Shown here one piece after another: positions 7,925-19,295 of a stretch of DNA of 64,000 bases; the first letter of the stretch is position 1; each line of letters opens with the position of its first letter. Source of the stretch: Bauldia sp. (GTDB taxonomy: Bacteria > Pseudomonadota > Alphaproteobacteria > Rhizobiales > Kaistiaceae). The notes under the pieces were generated by a model. The model was not told the DNA's origin, searched no databases, and saw only the letters and a list, made by a program, of their open reading frames with translations. Location: the NCBI GenBank assembly GCA_028284325.1, contig JANQRX010000005.1:434001-498000 (forward strand). The letters run 5' to 3'. The translations under genes and the position numbers were made by a program.

Positions 7925-8920
7925 TCACTTGCGGTCGTTGAGTGTGAACCAGCCGACCCCGGCGAGCACCAGCGCCGCGCCGACGGCGTCGATCATCGTC
8001 ACCTGCTCGCCGAGCACGATGACGGCAAGGAGGATCGTCGCGACCGGCGACAGCGTGCCGATGGAGGCGTTGGCCTGGGCGGAGATCCGGTAGAGCGCCG
8101 CACTCAGGAAGAACGACGGCAGCACCGTCGCGCCAAGCGCTATGAAGACCATCAGGCCGAACGCGTAGGACGAGACGGCGAGGCTTTCGATCGGCTGCGT
8201 CAGCGCGAAGGTGGTGAACGCGCCGATGGCCGCGCCGCTCATGGCGACGCAGGTGAAGAGACGCGGTCCCATCTCGGCGACGATGGGCTTGGCCAGCAAC
8301 TGGTAGAAGGCGAAGGCGATGGCCGCCATGAGCACCAGGCCGCTGCCGAGCGCCACGTCGGAGCCTGCCTCGCCGAACTTCTCGACGAAGATCAGCGCCA
8401 GTCCGCCCCAGCTCACGCCGATCGCCGCCAGTGCGTTCAGGCGTAGCCGGCCACCGAAGAACGCCGCCCCGAAGAGCACGACGAAAAGCGGATAGGTGAA
8501 CAGGATCAGGCGCTCGTATTGCGCCGAGATGAAGTGGAGGCCGACGAAGTCGACATAGCTGGCGAACCAGTAGCCGAGCAGGCCGACGAGGACCGCGCGG
8601 ACGAACAGCGCCGGCCGCGGCAGGGGTTCGCCGCGGCGTCGCCGGCTGGCCACGGCCATGGCGCCGATGGCGAGATAGACCGGCAGGGCGAGCGCCATGC
8701 GCATGGCGATCACGATCTCGGCGTTCAGACCGTCGGCGTAGGCGAGCTTGATGATGACGCCCTTGGTCGCGAACAGGATCGCGCCGACGGCGGCGAAGAC
8801 GTAGCCGAGTTCCACATAGCCGAAGCCGCCGCCCGGCCGCGTGACCGGCACGGGCGCCGAAGGATCGGCCAGCGTCCCTTCCGGGGCGGCGTTGGTGTCG
8901 CGATGTCGGGCCGGTGGCAT
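7925..8920 (-). CDS. EamA/DMT family transporter
   Basis: 331-residue integral membrane protein with ten hydrophobic helices arranged as two EamA halves, after a ~35-residue polar N-terminus. The drug/metabolite superfamily moves small metabolites across the inner membrane. The loop R-M-A-L-A-L-P near residue 75 and the helix with SAQYERLILFTYP are typical. An AAGG sits before the ATG. It lies in the same direction as the caspase-fold gene 84 bases downstream, but nothing links them functionally. The substrate is unknown. Confidence 0.85.
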   Translation of the reverse strand: MPPARHRDTNAAPEGTLADPSAPVPVTRPGGGFGYVELGYVFAAVGAILFATKGVIIKLAYADGLNAEIVIAMRMALALPVYLAIGAMAVASRRRRGEPLPRPALFVRAVLVGLLGYWFASYVDFVGLHFISAQYERLILFTYPLFVVLFGAAFFGGRLRLNALAAIGVSWGGLALIFVEKFGEAGSDVALGSGLVLMAAIAFAFYQLLAKPIVAEMGPRLFTCVAMSGAAIGAFTTFALTQPIESLAVSSYAFGLMVFIALGATVLPSFFLSAALYRISAQANASIGTLSPVATILLAVIVLGEQVTMIDAVGAALVLAGVGWFTLNDRK

Positions 8921-8959
8921 GGGCGACCTTGCGGCCCCTCCGGCCGGGTTCTGGGTGGC

Positions 8960-9961
8960 TCAGGCTTTCTGAGCGTCCCGTCCTACCACCGTGGTCCGGT
9001 TGCGGCCAGAACGGCCCGCCCGTGGGTGGGCGGTGGCGACGGCATCGATGAGCCGGCGGGTGTCGACCTCGGTGTAGAGCTGGGTCGTCGACAGGGAGGC
9101 GTGGCCGAGCAGGTCCTGGATGGCGCGGAGGTCGCCGCCGTTGGTCAGGAGATGGGTGGCGAAGGAGTGGCGGAGCGCGTGGGGGGTAGCGGTCTCGGCG
9201 AGGCCGAGCGCCCCCCGAAGCTTCGCCATGGTCCGCTGCACGATCCGCGGGTTGAGCGGGCCGCCGCGCGCGCCCACGAACAGCGGTCCGTCGCCGGCGA
9301 GGCGGTAGGGGCAGAGGCGGCGATAGGCGTCCACCGCCTCCACGACCGCCGGTAAGAGCGGCACGATCCGCTCCTTGCCGCCCTTGCCGAGGATTCTGAG
9401 ATGACCGTCACCGTGGTTCGGGGCCTCGGCCGCAGTCAGCCCCAGGGCTTCGGAAATCCGCAGGCCGCAGCCGTAGAGCAGCGAGAAGACGGCGGTGTCG
9501 CGGGCGGCGATCCAGGCTTCCTCGTGGTCCGCCGTACCGGGCTCGGTCATGGTCAGCGCGGCGGCGGCCGGCAGCGGTCGCGGCAGCCGGCGCTTGCGCC
9601 GTGGCGTGCGGATTGCGGCGGCTCCGGCGGCGTTGGCGCCGGCATGGCGTTCCAGATAGCGGAGCAGCGAACGGATGCCGGCCAGGCCTCGCGCCACGGT
9701 GGAACCGGATGCGCCCGCGCGCCGCCGGTGGGCCATGAAGGCGCGCAGGTCGGTGGTGGCGAGGTCGGCGATGTCGGGCAGGCCCGGCAGCTTGCCGAGA
9801 TGACCGGTGAGAAAGTCCAGCAACTGGTCGACGTCGCGGCAATAGGCCTCGACGGTCCGCTCCGACAGCCGCCGTTCGTCGGCGAGGTGCTGACGCCAGC
9901 GCTCGATCTGACGCGCCAGTGCGGGCGCGGCGTTGGGTCCTGTCGGCGGGGATGTGCCCAT
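8960..9961 (-). CDS. xerC: Tyrosine recombinase XerC
   Basis: 333 residues: an N-terminal SAM-like core-binding domain (about 12-105) and a C-terminal catalytic domain. The catalytic set is complete: Arg168 (CGLRISE), Lys193 (GKGGKER), His261 and Arg264 (PHALRHSFATHLL), His287 (LGHASLSTT) and Tyr296 (LYTEVD). XerC/XerD resolve chromosome dimers at dif during division. Location beside priA is common in alphaproteobacteria and supports a housekeeping XerC rather than a phage integrase. It is the last gene of a minus-strand run with the SUMF1-fold gene and transaldolase. Confidence 0.93.
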   Translation of the reverse strand: MGTSPPTGPNAAPALARQIERWRQHLADERRLSERTVEAYCRDVDQLLDFLTGHLGKLPGLPDIADLATTDLRAFMAHRRRAGASGSTVARGLAGIRSLLRYLERHAGANAAGAAAIRTPRRKRRLPRPLPAAAALTMTEPGTADHEEAWIAARDTAVFSLLYGCGLRISEALGLTAAEAPNHGDGHLRILGKGGKERIVPLLPAVVEAVDAYRRLCPYRLAGDGPLFVGARGGPLNPRIVQRTMAKLRGALGLAETATPHALRHSFATHLLTNGGDLRAIQDLLGHASLSTTQLYTEVDTRRLIDAVATAHPRAGRSGRNRTTVVGRDAQKA

Positions 9962-9995
9962 GCCGCCACGGTCGGCGGGGGCGGTAAACGAAGGG

Positions 9996-10733
9996 TTAAA
10001 CGCTCTCCGCCAGGCGCAGGCCGATCGCAGCGTCCGGAAGCGCGCCGTGGCGGCGCTGGCACCGCGCGCAGTCGCGCCCGAGCTTGAACGAGCCGCCGCG
10101 GGTCACGGTGTAGTCGCCGCCATCGGCGTTGAACGTGTCGCGGACCGGATTGCCGCCGGGATAGGGCCGGTAGACGGACGCGGTCCACTCCTCGGCGTTG
10201 CCGGCCATGTCGAAGACGCCACACCACGAGACGTTGTCGGCCAAGGCGTCGACCGGCCGCGTGTCGCCGTGCCCGGCCTCGGTGGTGTTGGCGAGGCCCT
10301 CGACATACTGGTCGCCCCAGGGGAAGGCATGGCTCGCCGGGCCGGCGGCGGCGAACTCCCATTCGAACTCGGTCGGGAGACGAAACCCGCGCCGCATGGT
10401 GTGGGTGAGCCAGTCGATATAGGCGCGCGCATCGTCGAGGTTCATGCGCGCCGGGTGGTCGTTGCGGTCGGGTCGGGCGGTGAGCGCCTGGAAGTCGTCG
10501 CGCCGTCCGGTCTCGGCGAGGTAGAGCGCGAAGTCGGCCTGGGTCACCGGCCGTTCGGCGATGCGGTAGCGCTCGAGCCTGAGATGGAAGCGGGGCGCTT
10601 CCTTGCGCAGCCACTCGATCCGCACGTCGAGATCGCGATAGCGTTCCTGCAGAGCCTCGAGCTTCTCGAACGGCGTGCCGATCGGCGCATCGGCGCCGGC
10701 GATCTCGACCATGACGGGCACGCGCGGTTGCAT
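9996..10733 (-). CDS. SUMF1-domain (formylglycine-generating-enzyme fold) protein
   Basis: 245 residues with the SUMF1/FGE-sulfatase fold: VTQADFALYL, FRLPTEFEWEFAAAG, DMAGNAEEW, and VTRGGSF are the family landmarks in order. True formylglycine-generating enzymes bind copper through a Cys-x4-Cys pair near the C-terminus; here the sequence is DCARCQRR, a Cys-x2-Cys, so that activity is doubtful. It may have another role known for the fold (EgtB-, PvdO- or NirV-like). It sits 9 bases downstream of transaldolase and probably shares its transcript. An alternative start is the internal Met eight residues in. Confidence 0.8.
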   Translation of the reverse strand: MQPRVPVMVEIAGADAPIGTPFEKLEALQERYRDLDVRIEWLRKEAPRFHLRLERYRIAERPVTQADFALYLAETGRRDDFQALTARPDRNDHPARMNLDDARAYIDWLTHTMRRGFRLPTEFEWEFAAAGPASHAFPWGDQYVEGLANTTEAGHGDTRPVDALADNVSWCGVFDMAGNAEEWTASVYRPYPGGNPVRDTFNADGGDYTVTRGGSFKLGRDCARCQRRHGALPDAAIGLRLAESV

Positions 10734-10742
10734 GGTCGGCGC

Positions 10743-11399
10743 TCACACGATCGACTGGCCGGTCTTCTCCCAGTCGGCGAGGAAGGCAGCGAGGCCCTTG
10801 TCGGTGAGCGGATGCTGGGTCAGCTTCTTCAGCACCGCCGGCGGGACGGTCGCGACGTCGGCGCCGGCCATCGCCGCCTGCTTGACATGGAGGGGGGTGC
10901 GGATGGAGGCGGCCAGGATCTCCGTGCTGAGCCCGTCGTAGTTGTCGTAGATGACCCGGATTTCGCGGATGAGCTCCATGCCGTCGGAACCGATATCGTC
11001 GAGTCGTCCGGCGAAGGGGGAGATGAAGGTCGCGCCGGCCTTGGCGGCGAGCAGCGCCTGGTTGGCCGAGAAGCACAGGGTGACGTTGACCATGTGGCCC
11101 TTGCGGGTGAGGGCGCGACAGGCGCGCAGCCCCTCCCAGGTGAGCGGCACCTTGATAGTGACGTTGTCGGCGATGGCGGCGAGCACCTCGCCCTCCTTCA
11201 TCATGCCGTCGAAGTCGGTCGCGGCGACCTCGGCCGAGACCGGCCCGTCGACCACGGCGCAGATTTCGGCGATCACGTCGCGGATGGCGCCGCCGGACTT
11301 GGCGATCAGCGAGGGATTGGTGGTCACGCCGTCCAGAAGGCCGGTTTCGGCGAGGTCGCGAATCTCGGCCACGTCGGCGGTGTCGACAAAGAACTTCAT
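10743..11399 (-). CDS. tal: Transaldolase (short, TalC-type)
   Basis: 218 residues, the size of the compact TalC/FSA-type transaldolases. These transfer a dihydroxyacetone unit between sugar phosphates in the non-oxidative pentose phosphate pathway. The TIM barrel starts [21 protein letters not shown] is the beta-1 loop. The Schiff-base lysine is Lys83 in TIKVPLT, and [10 protein letters not shown] and [12 protein letters not shown] follow. The NVTLCFS form is typical of transaldolase rather than fructose-6-phosphate aldolase. First gene of the tal - SUMF1 - xerC run, divergent from priA. Confidence 0.92.
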   Translation of the reverse strand: MKFFVDTADVAEIRDLAETGLLDGVTTNPSLIAKSGGAIRDVIAEICAVVDGPVSAEVAATDFDGMMKEGEVLAAIADNVTIKVPLTWEGLRACRALTRKGHMVNVTLCFSANQALLAAKAGATFISPFAGRLDDIGSDGMELIREIRVIYDNYDGLSTEILAASIRTPLHVKQAAMAGADVATVPPAVLKKLTQHPLTDKGLAAFLADWEKTGQSIV

Positions 11400-11487
11400 G
11401 CGGTTCTCCCAGGTGAACGGCGCGCACCCCCGCGGCCGGGGTTTCCTTTAGCCGAATCTCGTCCCATCGTCAGCCGGGAAAGAATCG

Positions 11488-13671
11488 ATGGAGGTCTCCG
11501 GCGTGGCAGCGGACAAGGTCGTCTCGGTCCTCGTCCCGGTCGCCGTGGCCGGCGCCTACACCTACAAGGGTCCCGACGATCTGGCGCCCGGCGATATCGT
11601 CGAGGTGCCGCTCGGCACCCGCACCACGGTCGGCGCGGTCTGGGACGATCCGCCCGATCCGGAGATCGGTCACAACCGCCTGCGGGCGGTCGAGGGCCGC
11701 TTCGACGTGCCGCCGCTGGCGGCCGATCTCAGGCGCTTCGTCGACTGGGTGGCCAACTACAACCTGATCGCCCGCGGCATGGTGCTCCGCAGCGTCCTGC
11801 GGGCGCCGGGTGCGCTCGAGCCCGAGAATCCGCTCGCCGGTGTGCGCTGGACGGGCGAGGAACCTGAGCGCATGACTGCCGCCCGGCGCCGTGTGCTCGA
11901 CCAACTGGAAGGGGGGCTGGCGTGGACGCGGAGCGGCCTTGCCGGCGCCGCCGGTGTCTCGGCCGGCGTCGTGCAGGGGCTGCTGCGGGGTGGCGTGCTG
12001 GAGACCGTCGACCTGCCCCGTCCGCCGCTGGTGCCGGACCCGGACCCGGCCTACGCCCATCCACAGCTCAACGACGACCAGGCCGCCACGGCGACGCATC
12101 TTAGAGGGCTCGTCGAGGCGTCGGCCTATGGCGTAGCACTCCTCGACGGCGTCACCGGGTCCGGCAAGACCGAGGTCTATCTTGAGGCCGTGGCGGCGGC
12201 GCTGGAGCGCGGCAAGCAGGTGCTGGTGCTGGTGCCCGAGATCGCGCTCACCGCCGCGTTCCTCGACCGCTTCGCCGACCGTTTCGGCGCGCGGCCGGCC
12301 GAATGGCATTCCGAGGTCGCGCCACGCGGGCGCGAGCGCTGCTGGCGCGGTGTCGCCGAGGGCAAGGTCCGCGCGGTCGTCGGCGCCCGTTCCGCGCTCT
12401 ACCTGCCGTTCCGCGAGCTCGGGCTGGTGGTCGTCGACGAGGAACACGACCTTGCCTACAAGCAGGAGGACCGGGGCAGCTATAGCGCCCGCGACATGGC
12501 GGTGGTGCGGGCGCACATCGCCGGCTTTCCGGTCGTCCTCTCCTCGGCGACGCCGTCGATCGAATCGCGGGTCAATGCCGAGGCCGGCCGCTACGACCAT
12601 CTGCAACTCCGCGGCCGCTACAAGGCGGCACCGCTGCCGTCGATCGAAGCGATCGACATGCGGGTCGACGGGCCGGAGCGCGGCAGTTTCCTGAGCCCGC
12701 GCCTGATCGGGGCCGCCCAGGAAGCGTTGGCCGGCGGCGGCCAGATGCTCTTCTTCCTCAACCGCCGCGGCTATGCGCCGCTCACGCTCTGCCGCACCTG
12801 CGGGCATCGCTTCCAGTGCCCCAACTGCTCGACATGGCTGGTGGAGCACCGCTTCCGCGGCGTCCTGCAGTGCCACCATTGCGGCCACACCGAGCGCACG
12901 CCCGAGGCCTGCCCCGCATGCGGCGACACGGAAAGCCTGGTGGCCTGCGGGCCGGGGGTGGAGCGGCTGGCGGAGGAGGTCGCGGCCCGCTTTCCCGAAG
13001 CCCGGCGGACGGTGCTTTCCAGCGACCTTGCCGGCGGCGTGGCGCGGCTGCGGGCCGAGCTCGACGCCATCGCGGCCGGCGAGGTGGACATCGTGATCGG
13101 CACCCAACTGATCGCCAAGGGCCACAACTTCCCGCTTCTCAGCGCCGTCGGCGTGGTCGACGCCGACCTCGGCCTTGCCCATGGCGACCTGCGGGCGGCC
13201 GAGCGCACCTATCAGCTCCTCAGCCAGGTGACCGGCCGGGCCGGGCGCTCCGGCGGCGAGAGCCGCGCCCTGCTCCAGACCTACGATCCCGACAACGCGG
13301 TCATCCGGGCGCTCGTGTCGGGAGATCGCGACGCCTTCTACGCCCGGGAGATCGAGGCGCGGCGCGCCGCCGGCATGCCGCCGTTCGCGCGCCTTGCCGC
13401 GCTGATCGTCTCGGGCCCCAATCGCGCCACGGCGCATGGCCATGCGACCGCGCTGCGGCGCAGCGCGCCGGCCGACGCGGACGTGCTGGTGCTCGGGCCC
13501 GCCGAGGCGCCGATCGCCGTCCTGCGCGGGCAGCACCGTTTCCGTCTGCTCGCCCGCGCGCCGCGCGGCAGGAACCTGCAGGACTATCTGCGCACCTGGC
13601 TCGCCGCCGCACCGCCGGCGCGCGGAGCCCTGAGGGTCACGGTCGACATCGATCCGCAGAGCTTTATGTGA
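11488..13671 (+). CDS. priA: Primosomal replication-restart helicase PriA
   Basis: 727 residues by the ATG at 11488. A GTG at 11503 is an equally good or better start because GGAGG lies 8 bases before it (giving 722 residues). PriA reloads the replisome at collapsed forks. Visible are the N-terminal DNA-binding domain, Walker A GVTGSGKT (221-228), the DEEH box (317-320) and eight zinc cysteines (435, 438, 444, 447, 462, 465, 475, 478). The helicase motif VIGTQLIAKGHNFP and TGRAGR follow. The usual alphaproteobacterial neighbour order (tal, priA, atpH) is kept. Confidence 0.95.
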   Translation: MEVSGVAADKVVSVLVPVAVAGAYTYKGPDDLAPGDIVEVPLGTRTTVGAVWDDPPDPEIGHNRLRAVEGRFDVPPLAADLRRFVDWVANYNLIARGMVLRSVLRAPGALEPENPLAGVRWTGEEPERMTAARRRVLDQLEGGLAWTRSGLAGAAGVSAGVVQGLLRGGVLETVDLPRPPLVPDPDPAYAHPQLNDDQAATATHLRGLVEASAYGVALLDGVTGSGKTEVYLEAVAAALERGKQVLVLVPEIALTAAFLDRFADRFGARPAEWHSEVAPRGRERCWRGVAEGKVRAVVGARSALYLPFRELGLVVVDEEHDLAYKQEDRGSYSARDMAVVRAHIAGFPVVLSSATPSIESRVNAEAGRYDHLQLRGRYKAAPLPSIEAIDMRVDGPERGSFLSPRLIGAAQEALAGGGQMLFFLNRRGYAPLTLCRTCGHRFQCPNCSTWLVEHRFRGVLQCHHCGHTERTPEACPACGDTESLVACGPGVERLAEEVAARFPEARRTVLSSDLAGGVARLRAELDAIAAGEVDIVIGTQLIAKGHNFPLLSAVGVVDADLGLAHGDLRAAERTYQLLSQVTGRAGRSGGESRALLQTYDPDNAVIRALVSGDRDAFYAREIEARRAAGMPPFARLAALIVSGPNRATAHGHATALRRSAPADADVLVLGPAEAPIAVLRGQHRFRLLARAPRGRNLQDYLRTWLAAAPPARGALRVTVDIDPQSFM

Positions 13672-13864
13672 CCGTGCGGAGCGGTCGTCGGACGGTGCGC
13701 ATGTTGCTCTGCGGTAGGGCCTATGCTAAGCGAACCCGCAACGTGGGGCAGGGCGTCAACCAGCCCCTTGGGGCGTACCGGAAAGTTTATTCCTTTCAGG
13801 GACTTAGCGATACCCACCCGATCCGAGCGGGGCCGGTCAATCGCGTCGAGAGGCAGGACAGAGG

Positions 13865-14425
13865 GTGGCTGACGACAAGGCGCTGAATGCCGGTGTAGCG
13901 GAACGTTACGCACAGGCCCTGTTCGAGCTGGCGCTGGAGGCGAAAGCGCTGGAAGCGGTGGAAGCCGATCTCGGTCGTTTCAACCAGTTGCTGGACGAAA
14001 GCGAAGACCTGCGCCGCCTCGTCCGCAGCCCCGTTTTTTCCGCCGAAGACCAGGTTCGCGCCATCGGCGCCGTGCTTGCGCGCGCCGAGATCGGCGGTCT
14101 CGTCGGCAACCTCGTCCGCGTCGCGGCGCGCAACCGCCGCCTGTTCGCGGTGCCCGGCATGGTCGACGCCTTCGCGCGTCTGGCAGCGCGCCATCGCGGC
14201 GAGGTGGCGGCTGCCGTCACCAGCGCCGAGCCGCTGTCGGAGACCCATGTCGGTGACCTCAAGGCGGCGCTTCGCGACAAGCTCGGCAAGGATGTAACGC
14301 TGGAGACGCGGGTCGACCCGACGCTCCTCGGCGGGCTGACGCTGAAGATCGGCAGCCGCATGATCGACGCCTCGCTGCGCACCAAACTCAACTCTCTCAA
14401 ACTGGCTATGAAAGAGATCGGCTGA
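13865..14425 (+). CDS. atpH: ATP synthase F1 delta subunit
   Basis: 186 residues, the OSCP/delta subunit that joins the F1 head to the peripheral stalk. The N-terminus has the family pattern [11 protein letters not shown], and the C-terminus [29 protein letters not shown] is typical. Start is GTG with AGGACAGAG upstream. First gene of atpHAGDC; the last base of its TGA is the first base of the atpA ATG. The 193-base gap from priA must hold the operon promoter, but I see no clear boxes. Confidence 0.95.
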   Translation: MADDKALNAGVAERYAQALFELALEAKALEAVEADLGRFNQLLDESEDLRRLVRSPVFSAEDQVRAIGAVLARAEIGGLVGNLVRVAARNRRLFAVPGMVDAFARLAARHRGEVAAAVTSAEPLSETHVGDLKAALRDKLGKDVTLETRVDPTLLGGLTLKIGSRMIDASLRTKLNSLKLAMKEIG

Positions 14426-15954
14426 TGGATATCAGGGCCGCAGAAATCTCCGCGATCCTCAAGGATCAGATCAAGAATTTCGGTCAGGAAGCCGAGGTCT
14501 CGGAAGTCGGCCAGGTGCTGTCGGTGGGCGACGGCATCGCGCGCATCTACGGCCTGGACAACGTGCAGGCGGGTGAAACCGTCGAGTTTCCGGGCGGCAT
14601 CCAGGGCATGGCCCTCAACCTCGAGGCCGACAATGTCGGCGTCGTGATCTTCGGCTCCGACCGCGACATCAAGGAAGGCGACACCGTCAAGCGGACCGGC
14701 GCCATCGTGGAAGCGCCGGTGGGCAAGGGCCTGCTCGGCCGCGTCGTCGACGCGCTCGGCAATCCCATCGACGGCAAGGGCCCCATCGCGGCGGAGGAGC
14801 GTCGCCGGGTCGACGTCAAGGCGCCGGGCATCATTCCGCGCCGCTCGGTGCACGAGCCGATGCAGACCGGCCTCAAGGCCATCGACGCGCTGATTCCGAT
14901 CGGCCGCGGTCAGCGCGAGCTGATCATCGGCGACCGGCAGACCGGCAAGACCGCCGTGGCGCTGGACACCATCCTCAACCAGAAGTCCGTCAACGAGACC
15001 GGCGACGAGTCGCGCAAGCTCTACTGCGTCTATGTCGCGGTGGGCCAGAAGCGCTCGACGGTGGCGCAGTTCGTGAAGGCGCTGGAGGAGAACGGCGCGC
15101 TCGAATACTCGATCGTCGTCGCCGCCACCGCGTCCGATCCGGCGCCGATGCAGTTCCTGGCGCCGTTCACCGGCTGCGCCATGGGCGAGTACTTCCGCGA
15201 CAACGGCATGCATTCCCTGATCATCTACGACGATCTCTCGAAGCAGGCGGTGGCCTACCGCCAGATGTCGCTGCTCCTGCGGCGACCGCCGGGGCGCGAG
15301 GCCTATCCGGGCGACGTCTTCTATCTCCACTCGCGCCTTCTGGAGCGGGCGGCGAAGCTCAACACCGACAACGGCGCCGGCTCGCTGACGGCGCTGCCGA
15401 TCATCGAGACCCAGGCCAACGACGTGTCGGCCTACATCCCCACCAACGTGATCTCGATCACCGACGGGCAGATCTTCCTGGAGACCGATCTGTTCTTCCA
15501 GGGCATCCGGCCGGCGGTGAATGTCGGCATCTCGGTGTCGCGGGTGGGCTCGTCGGCGCAGGTGAAGGCGATGAAGCAGGTCGCCGGCACCATCAAGGGC
15601 GAGCTTGCGCAGTACCGCGAAATGGCGGCGTTCGCGCAGTTCGGCTCCGACCTCGACGCCACCACCCAGCGTCTGCTCAACCGCGGCGCCCGGCTGACCG
15701 AACTCCTGAAGCAGCCGCAATTCTCGCCGCTCAAGATCGAGGAGCAGGTCGCGGTGATCTTCGCCGGCGTGAACGGCTATCTCGACGGCTTGCCGGTCGA
15801 CAAGGTGGGCGCGTTCGAGGAGGACCTGCTGGCGGTGCTGCGCGCCGACCACAAGGACATTCTCGACGACATCCGCGAGAAGCGCGAACTCGATGACAAC
15901 ATCCGCGATCGGCTGACCGCGGCGATGGACGCCTTCGCCAAGGCGTTCGCCTGA
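14425..15954 (+). CDS. atpA: ATP synthase F1 alpha subunit
   Basis: 509 residues, full length. The P-loop is GDRQTGKT (169-176), and the alpha signature around [17 protein letters not shown] is intact. The subunit forms the non-catalytic nucleotide sites of the alpha3-beta3 hexamer on the cytoplasmic face. It overlaps atpH by one base, so the two are probably translationally coupled. The long minus-strand open frame opposite is a high-GC shadow. Confidence 0.98.
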   Translation: MDIRAAEISAILKDQIKNFGQEAEVSEVGQVLSVGDGIARIYGLDNVQAGETVEFPGGIQGMALNLEADNVGVVIFGSDRDIKEGDTVKRTGAIVEAPVGKGLLGRVVDALGNPIDGKGPIAAEERRRVDVKAPGIIPRRSVHEPMQTGLKAIDALIPIGRGQRELIIGDRQTGKTAVALDTILNQKSVNETGDESRKLYCVYVAVGQKRSTVAQFVKALEENGALEYSIVVAATASDPAPMQFLAPFTGCAMGEYFRDNGMHSLIIYDDLSKQAVAYRQMSLLLRRPPGREAYPGDVFYLHSRLLERAAKLNTDNGAGSLTALPIIETQANDVSAYIPTNVISITDGQIFLETDLFFQGIRPAVNVGISVSRVGSSAQVKAMKQVAGTIKGELAQYREMAAFAQFGSDLDATTQRLLNRGARLTELLKQPQFSPLKIEEQVAVIFAGVNGYLDGLPVDKVGAFEEDLLAVLRADHKDILDDIREKRELDDNIRDRLTAAMDAFAKAFA

Positions 15955-15988
15955 GGGCGGGGCGAGGCGTTACGGGATCCGCTGAGCC

Positions 15989-16876
15989 ATGGCCAGCCTG
16001 AAAGAACTTCGCAACCGGATCGCCTCGGTCAAGGCGACCCAGAAAATCACCAGGGCCATGCAGATGGTGGCGGCCTCCAAGCTGCGCCGGGCGCAGGCCG
16101 CGGCCGAGGCGGCGCGCCCCTATTCGGAGCGCATGGCGACGGTGCTCGGCAACCTGGCGGGCTCCGTGGCCGGGCGCGACGACGCGCCGAAGCTGCTCGC
16201 CGGCACCGGCAGCGACCAGCGCCACCTGCTGCTGGTGGCGACCGCGGAGCGCGGCCTGTGCGGCGCCTTCAACACCTCGATCGCCCGTCTGGCGCGTGAA
16301 CGTGCGGAAGAGCTGATACGCGACGGCAAGGAGGTGCAGATCCTCTGCGTCGGCAAGAAGGGCCACGACATCCTCAAGCGGGAGTTCGCCGCGCACATCA
16401 TCGACCTCATCGACTTGCGGGCCGTGAAGCGGGTCGGCTTCGCCGATGCCGATACGATCGGCAAGCGGGTGCTGACCCTGTTCGACGAGGAAACGTTCGA
16501 CGTCTGCACGATCTTCTACGCCGAGTTCAAATCGGTCATCAGCCAGGTGCCGACGGCGCGGCAGCTTGTGCCGGCCGAGGTGCCGACCGGCGACGACGTG
16601 CCCGAGCTCGACACCGGCGACGCCATCTACGAATACGAGCCGGACGAGGATGCGATCCTCGCCGACCTCCTGCCGCGCAACGTTTCAGTGCAGGTCTTCC
16701 GGGCGCTGCTTGAGAACGCGGCGTCGGAGATGGGCGCCAAGATGACCGCCATGGACAACGCCACGCGCAATGCGGGCGAGATGATCGACGGCCTGACGCT
16801 GACCTACAACCGGACACGCCAGGCGATGATCACCAAGGAACTGATCGAGATCATTTCGGGCGCCGAGGCGCTCTGA
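15989..16876 (+). CDS. atpG: ATP synthase F1 gamma subunit
   Basis: 295 residues. The central rotor shaft: long N- and C-terminal helices ([32 protein letters not shown]... and [15 protein letters not shown] in shortened form here) flank the Rossmann-like middle, with [11 protein letters not shown] near residue 88. It follows atpA by 34 bases and precedes atpD by 21, as expected in the operon. Confidence 0.97.
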   Translation: MASLKELRNRIASVKATQKITRAMQMVAASKLRRAQAAAEAARPYSERMATVLGNLAGSVAGRDDAPKLLAGTGSDQRHLLLVATAERGLCGAFNTSIARLARERAEELIRDGKEVQILCVGKKGHDILKREFAAHIIDLIDLRAVKRVGFADADTIGKRVLTLFDEETFDVCTIFYAEFKSVISQVPTARQLVPAEVPTGDDVPELDTGDAIYEYEPDEDAILADLLPRNVSVQVFRALLENAASEMGAKMTAMDNATRNAGEMIDGLTLTYNRTRQAMITKELIEIISGAEAL

Positions 16877-18355
<1,479 letters not shown>

Positions 18356-18360
18356 TCGCG

Positions 18361-18774
18361 ATGGCCGAAACGTTCCAGTTCGAACTCGTCTCGCCCGAAC
18401 GGCTCCTGATGTCGGAGCCGGTGGCCGAGGCCGTCGTGCCCGGCGACGAGGGCTATTTCACCGTGCTGAAGGGCCACGCGCCCTTCATGTCGACGCTGAA
18501 ACCCGGTGTGGTCGACGTCAAGCGCGAGGAGAGCGGTCAGGCCGAGCGCATCTTCGTGCGCGGCGGCTTCGCCGATGTCAGCGTGTCGGGCCTGACGATC
18601 CTTGCCGAGGAGGCCATTCCGCTGGCCGAGGTCGATCCGGAGGCGCTGGCGGCCGATGTCCGCAACGCCGAGGAAGACGTGGCCGACGCCAAGGATGCGG
18701 ACACCAAGGCCGCGGCCGAGCTGCACCTGCACCAGTTGCGCGAAGTCCAGTCCGCGATCCAGAACGGCCGCTGA
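18361..18774 (+). CDS. atpC: ATP synthase F1 epsilon subunit
   Basis: 137 residues. The N-terminal beta-sandwich (FQFELVSPERLLMSEPV, DEGYFTVLKGHAPFMSTLKPG) is intact; the C-terminal helical hairpin is Ala/Asp/Glu-rich. It regulates rotation and ATP hydrolysis. Last gene of the operon; its stop is only 3 bases from the stop of the convergent rppH, leaving no room for a separate terminator. Confidence 0.95.
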   Translation: MAETFQFELVSPERLLMSEPVAEAVVPGDEGYFTVLKGHAPFMSTLKPGVVDVKREESGQAERIFVRGGFADVSVSGLTILAEEAIPLAEVDPEALAADVRNAEEDVADAKDADTKAAAELHLHQLREVQSAIQNGR

Positions 18775-18777
18775 GTC

Positions 18778-19281
18778 TCAGCCGCCGATATCCGCGAACA
18801 GGAGGGCGACCTCGTCGTAGACGGGGCGTTTGAAGTCCACCACCAGGCCGGGGACGTTCGCGAGCTTCTCCCAGCGCCATTCGGAAAACTCGGGCTTGTG
18901 CTGGCCGCCGCCCGGCGCCGCGATGTCGATCTCGTCGTCGGTGCCCTTGAAGCGGAGCGCGAACCAGTGCTGCTCCTGGCCGCGATAGCGCCCGCCCCAG
19001 GACTGGCCGACCAGATGCTCCGGCAGGTCGTAGCGCACCACGTCGGGTGCCCGCTCGATCAGCGCGGCGCTGGTGATCGAGGTCTCCTCGTGGAGCTCGC
19101 GCAACGCGGCCTGGAACGGGTCCTCGCCCTTGTCGATCCCGCCCTGGGGCATCTGCCACCACGTGCCCGTGCCCTCGGCATCGTCCGGTGCATCGGCGCG
19201 GCGGCCGATCCACACCAGCCCATCGCGGTTGAAGAGCGCGATGCCGACGCACGGCCGGTACGGCAGATCGGTGGCGGCCAT
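18778..19281 (-). CDS. rppH: RNA pyrophosphohydrolase
   Basis: 167 residues. The Nudix box is G-G-I-D-K-G-E-D followed by R-E-L-H-E-E-T-S-I, preceded by WWQMPQGGID, which marks the RppH/NudH group. In this group the enzyme removes pyrophosphate from 5'-triphosphorylated RNA, or cleaves diadenosine polyphosphates. The C-terminal WRWEKL and FKRPVYDEV segments fit RppH. It follows the YibQ-like gene by 14 bases on the same strand, an arrangement common in Hyphomicrobiales. Confidence 0.92.
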   Translation of the reverse strand: MAATDLPYRPCVGIALFNRDGLVWIGRRADAPDDAEGTGTWWQMPQGGIDKGEDPFQAALRELHEETSITSAALIERAPDVVRYDLPEHLVGQSWGGRYRGQEQHWFALRFKGTDDEIDIAAPGGGQHKPEFSEWRWEKLANVPGLVVDFKRPVYDEVALLFADIGG

Positions 19282-19295
19282 GCCGACGTTTCCGT

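Noticed and set aside
8960-9961. XerC-type recombinase as the integrase of the A+T-rich island
   Set aside because: It is 22 kb away, has host base composition and the conserved priA-side context, and has the size of a housekeeping XerC.
13906-15852. 648-codon minus-strand open frame opposite atpH/atpA
   Set aside because: Antisense to universally conserved ATPase genes; composition typical of a shadow.
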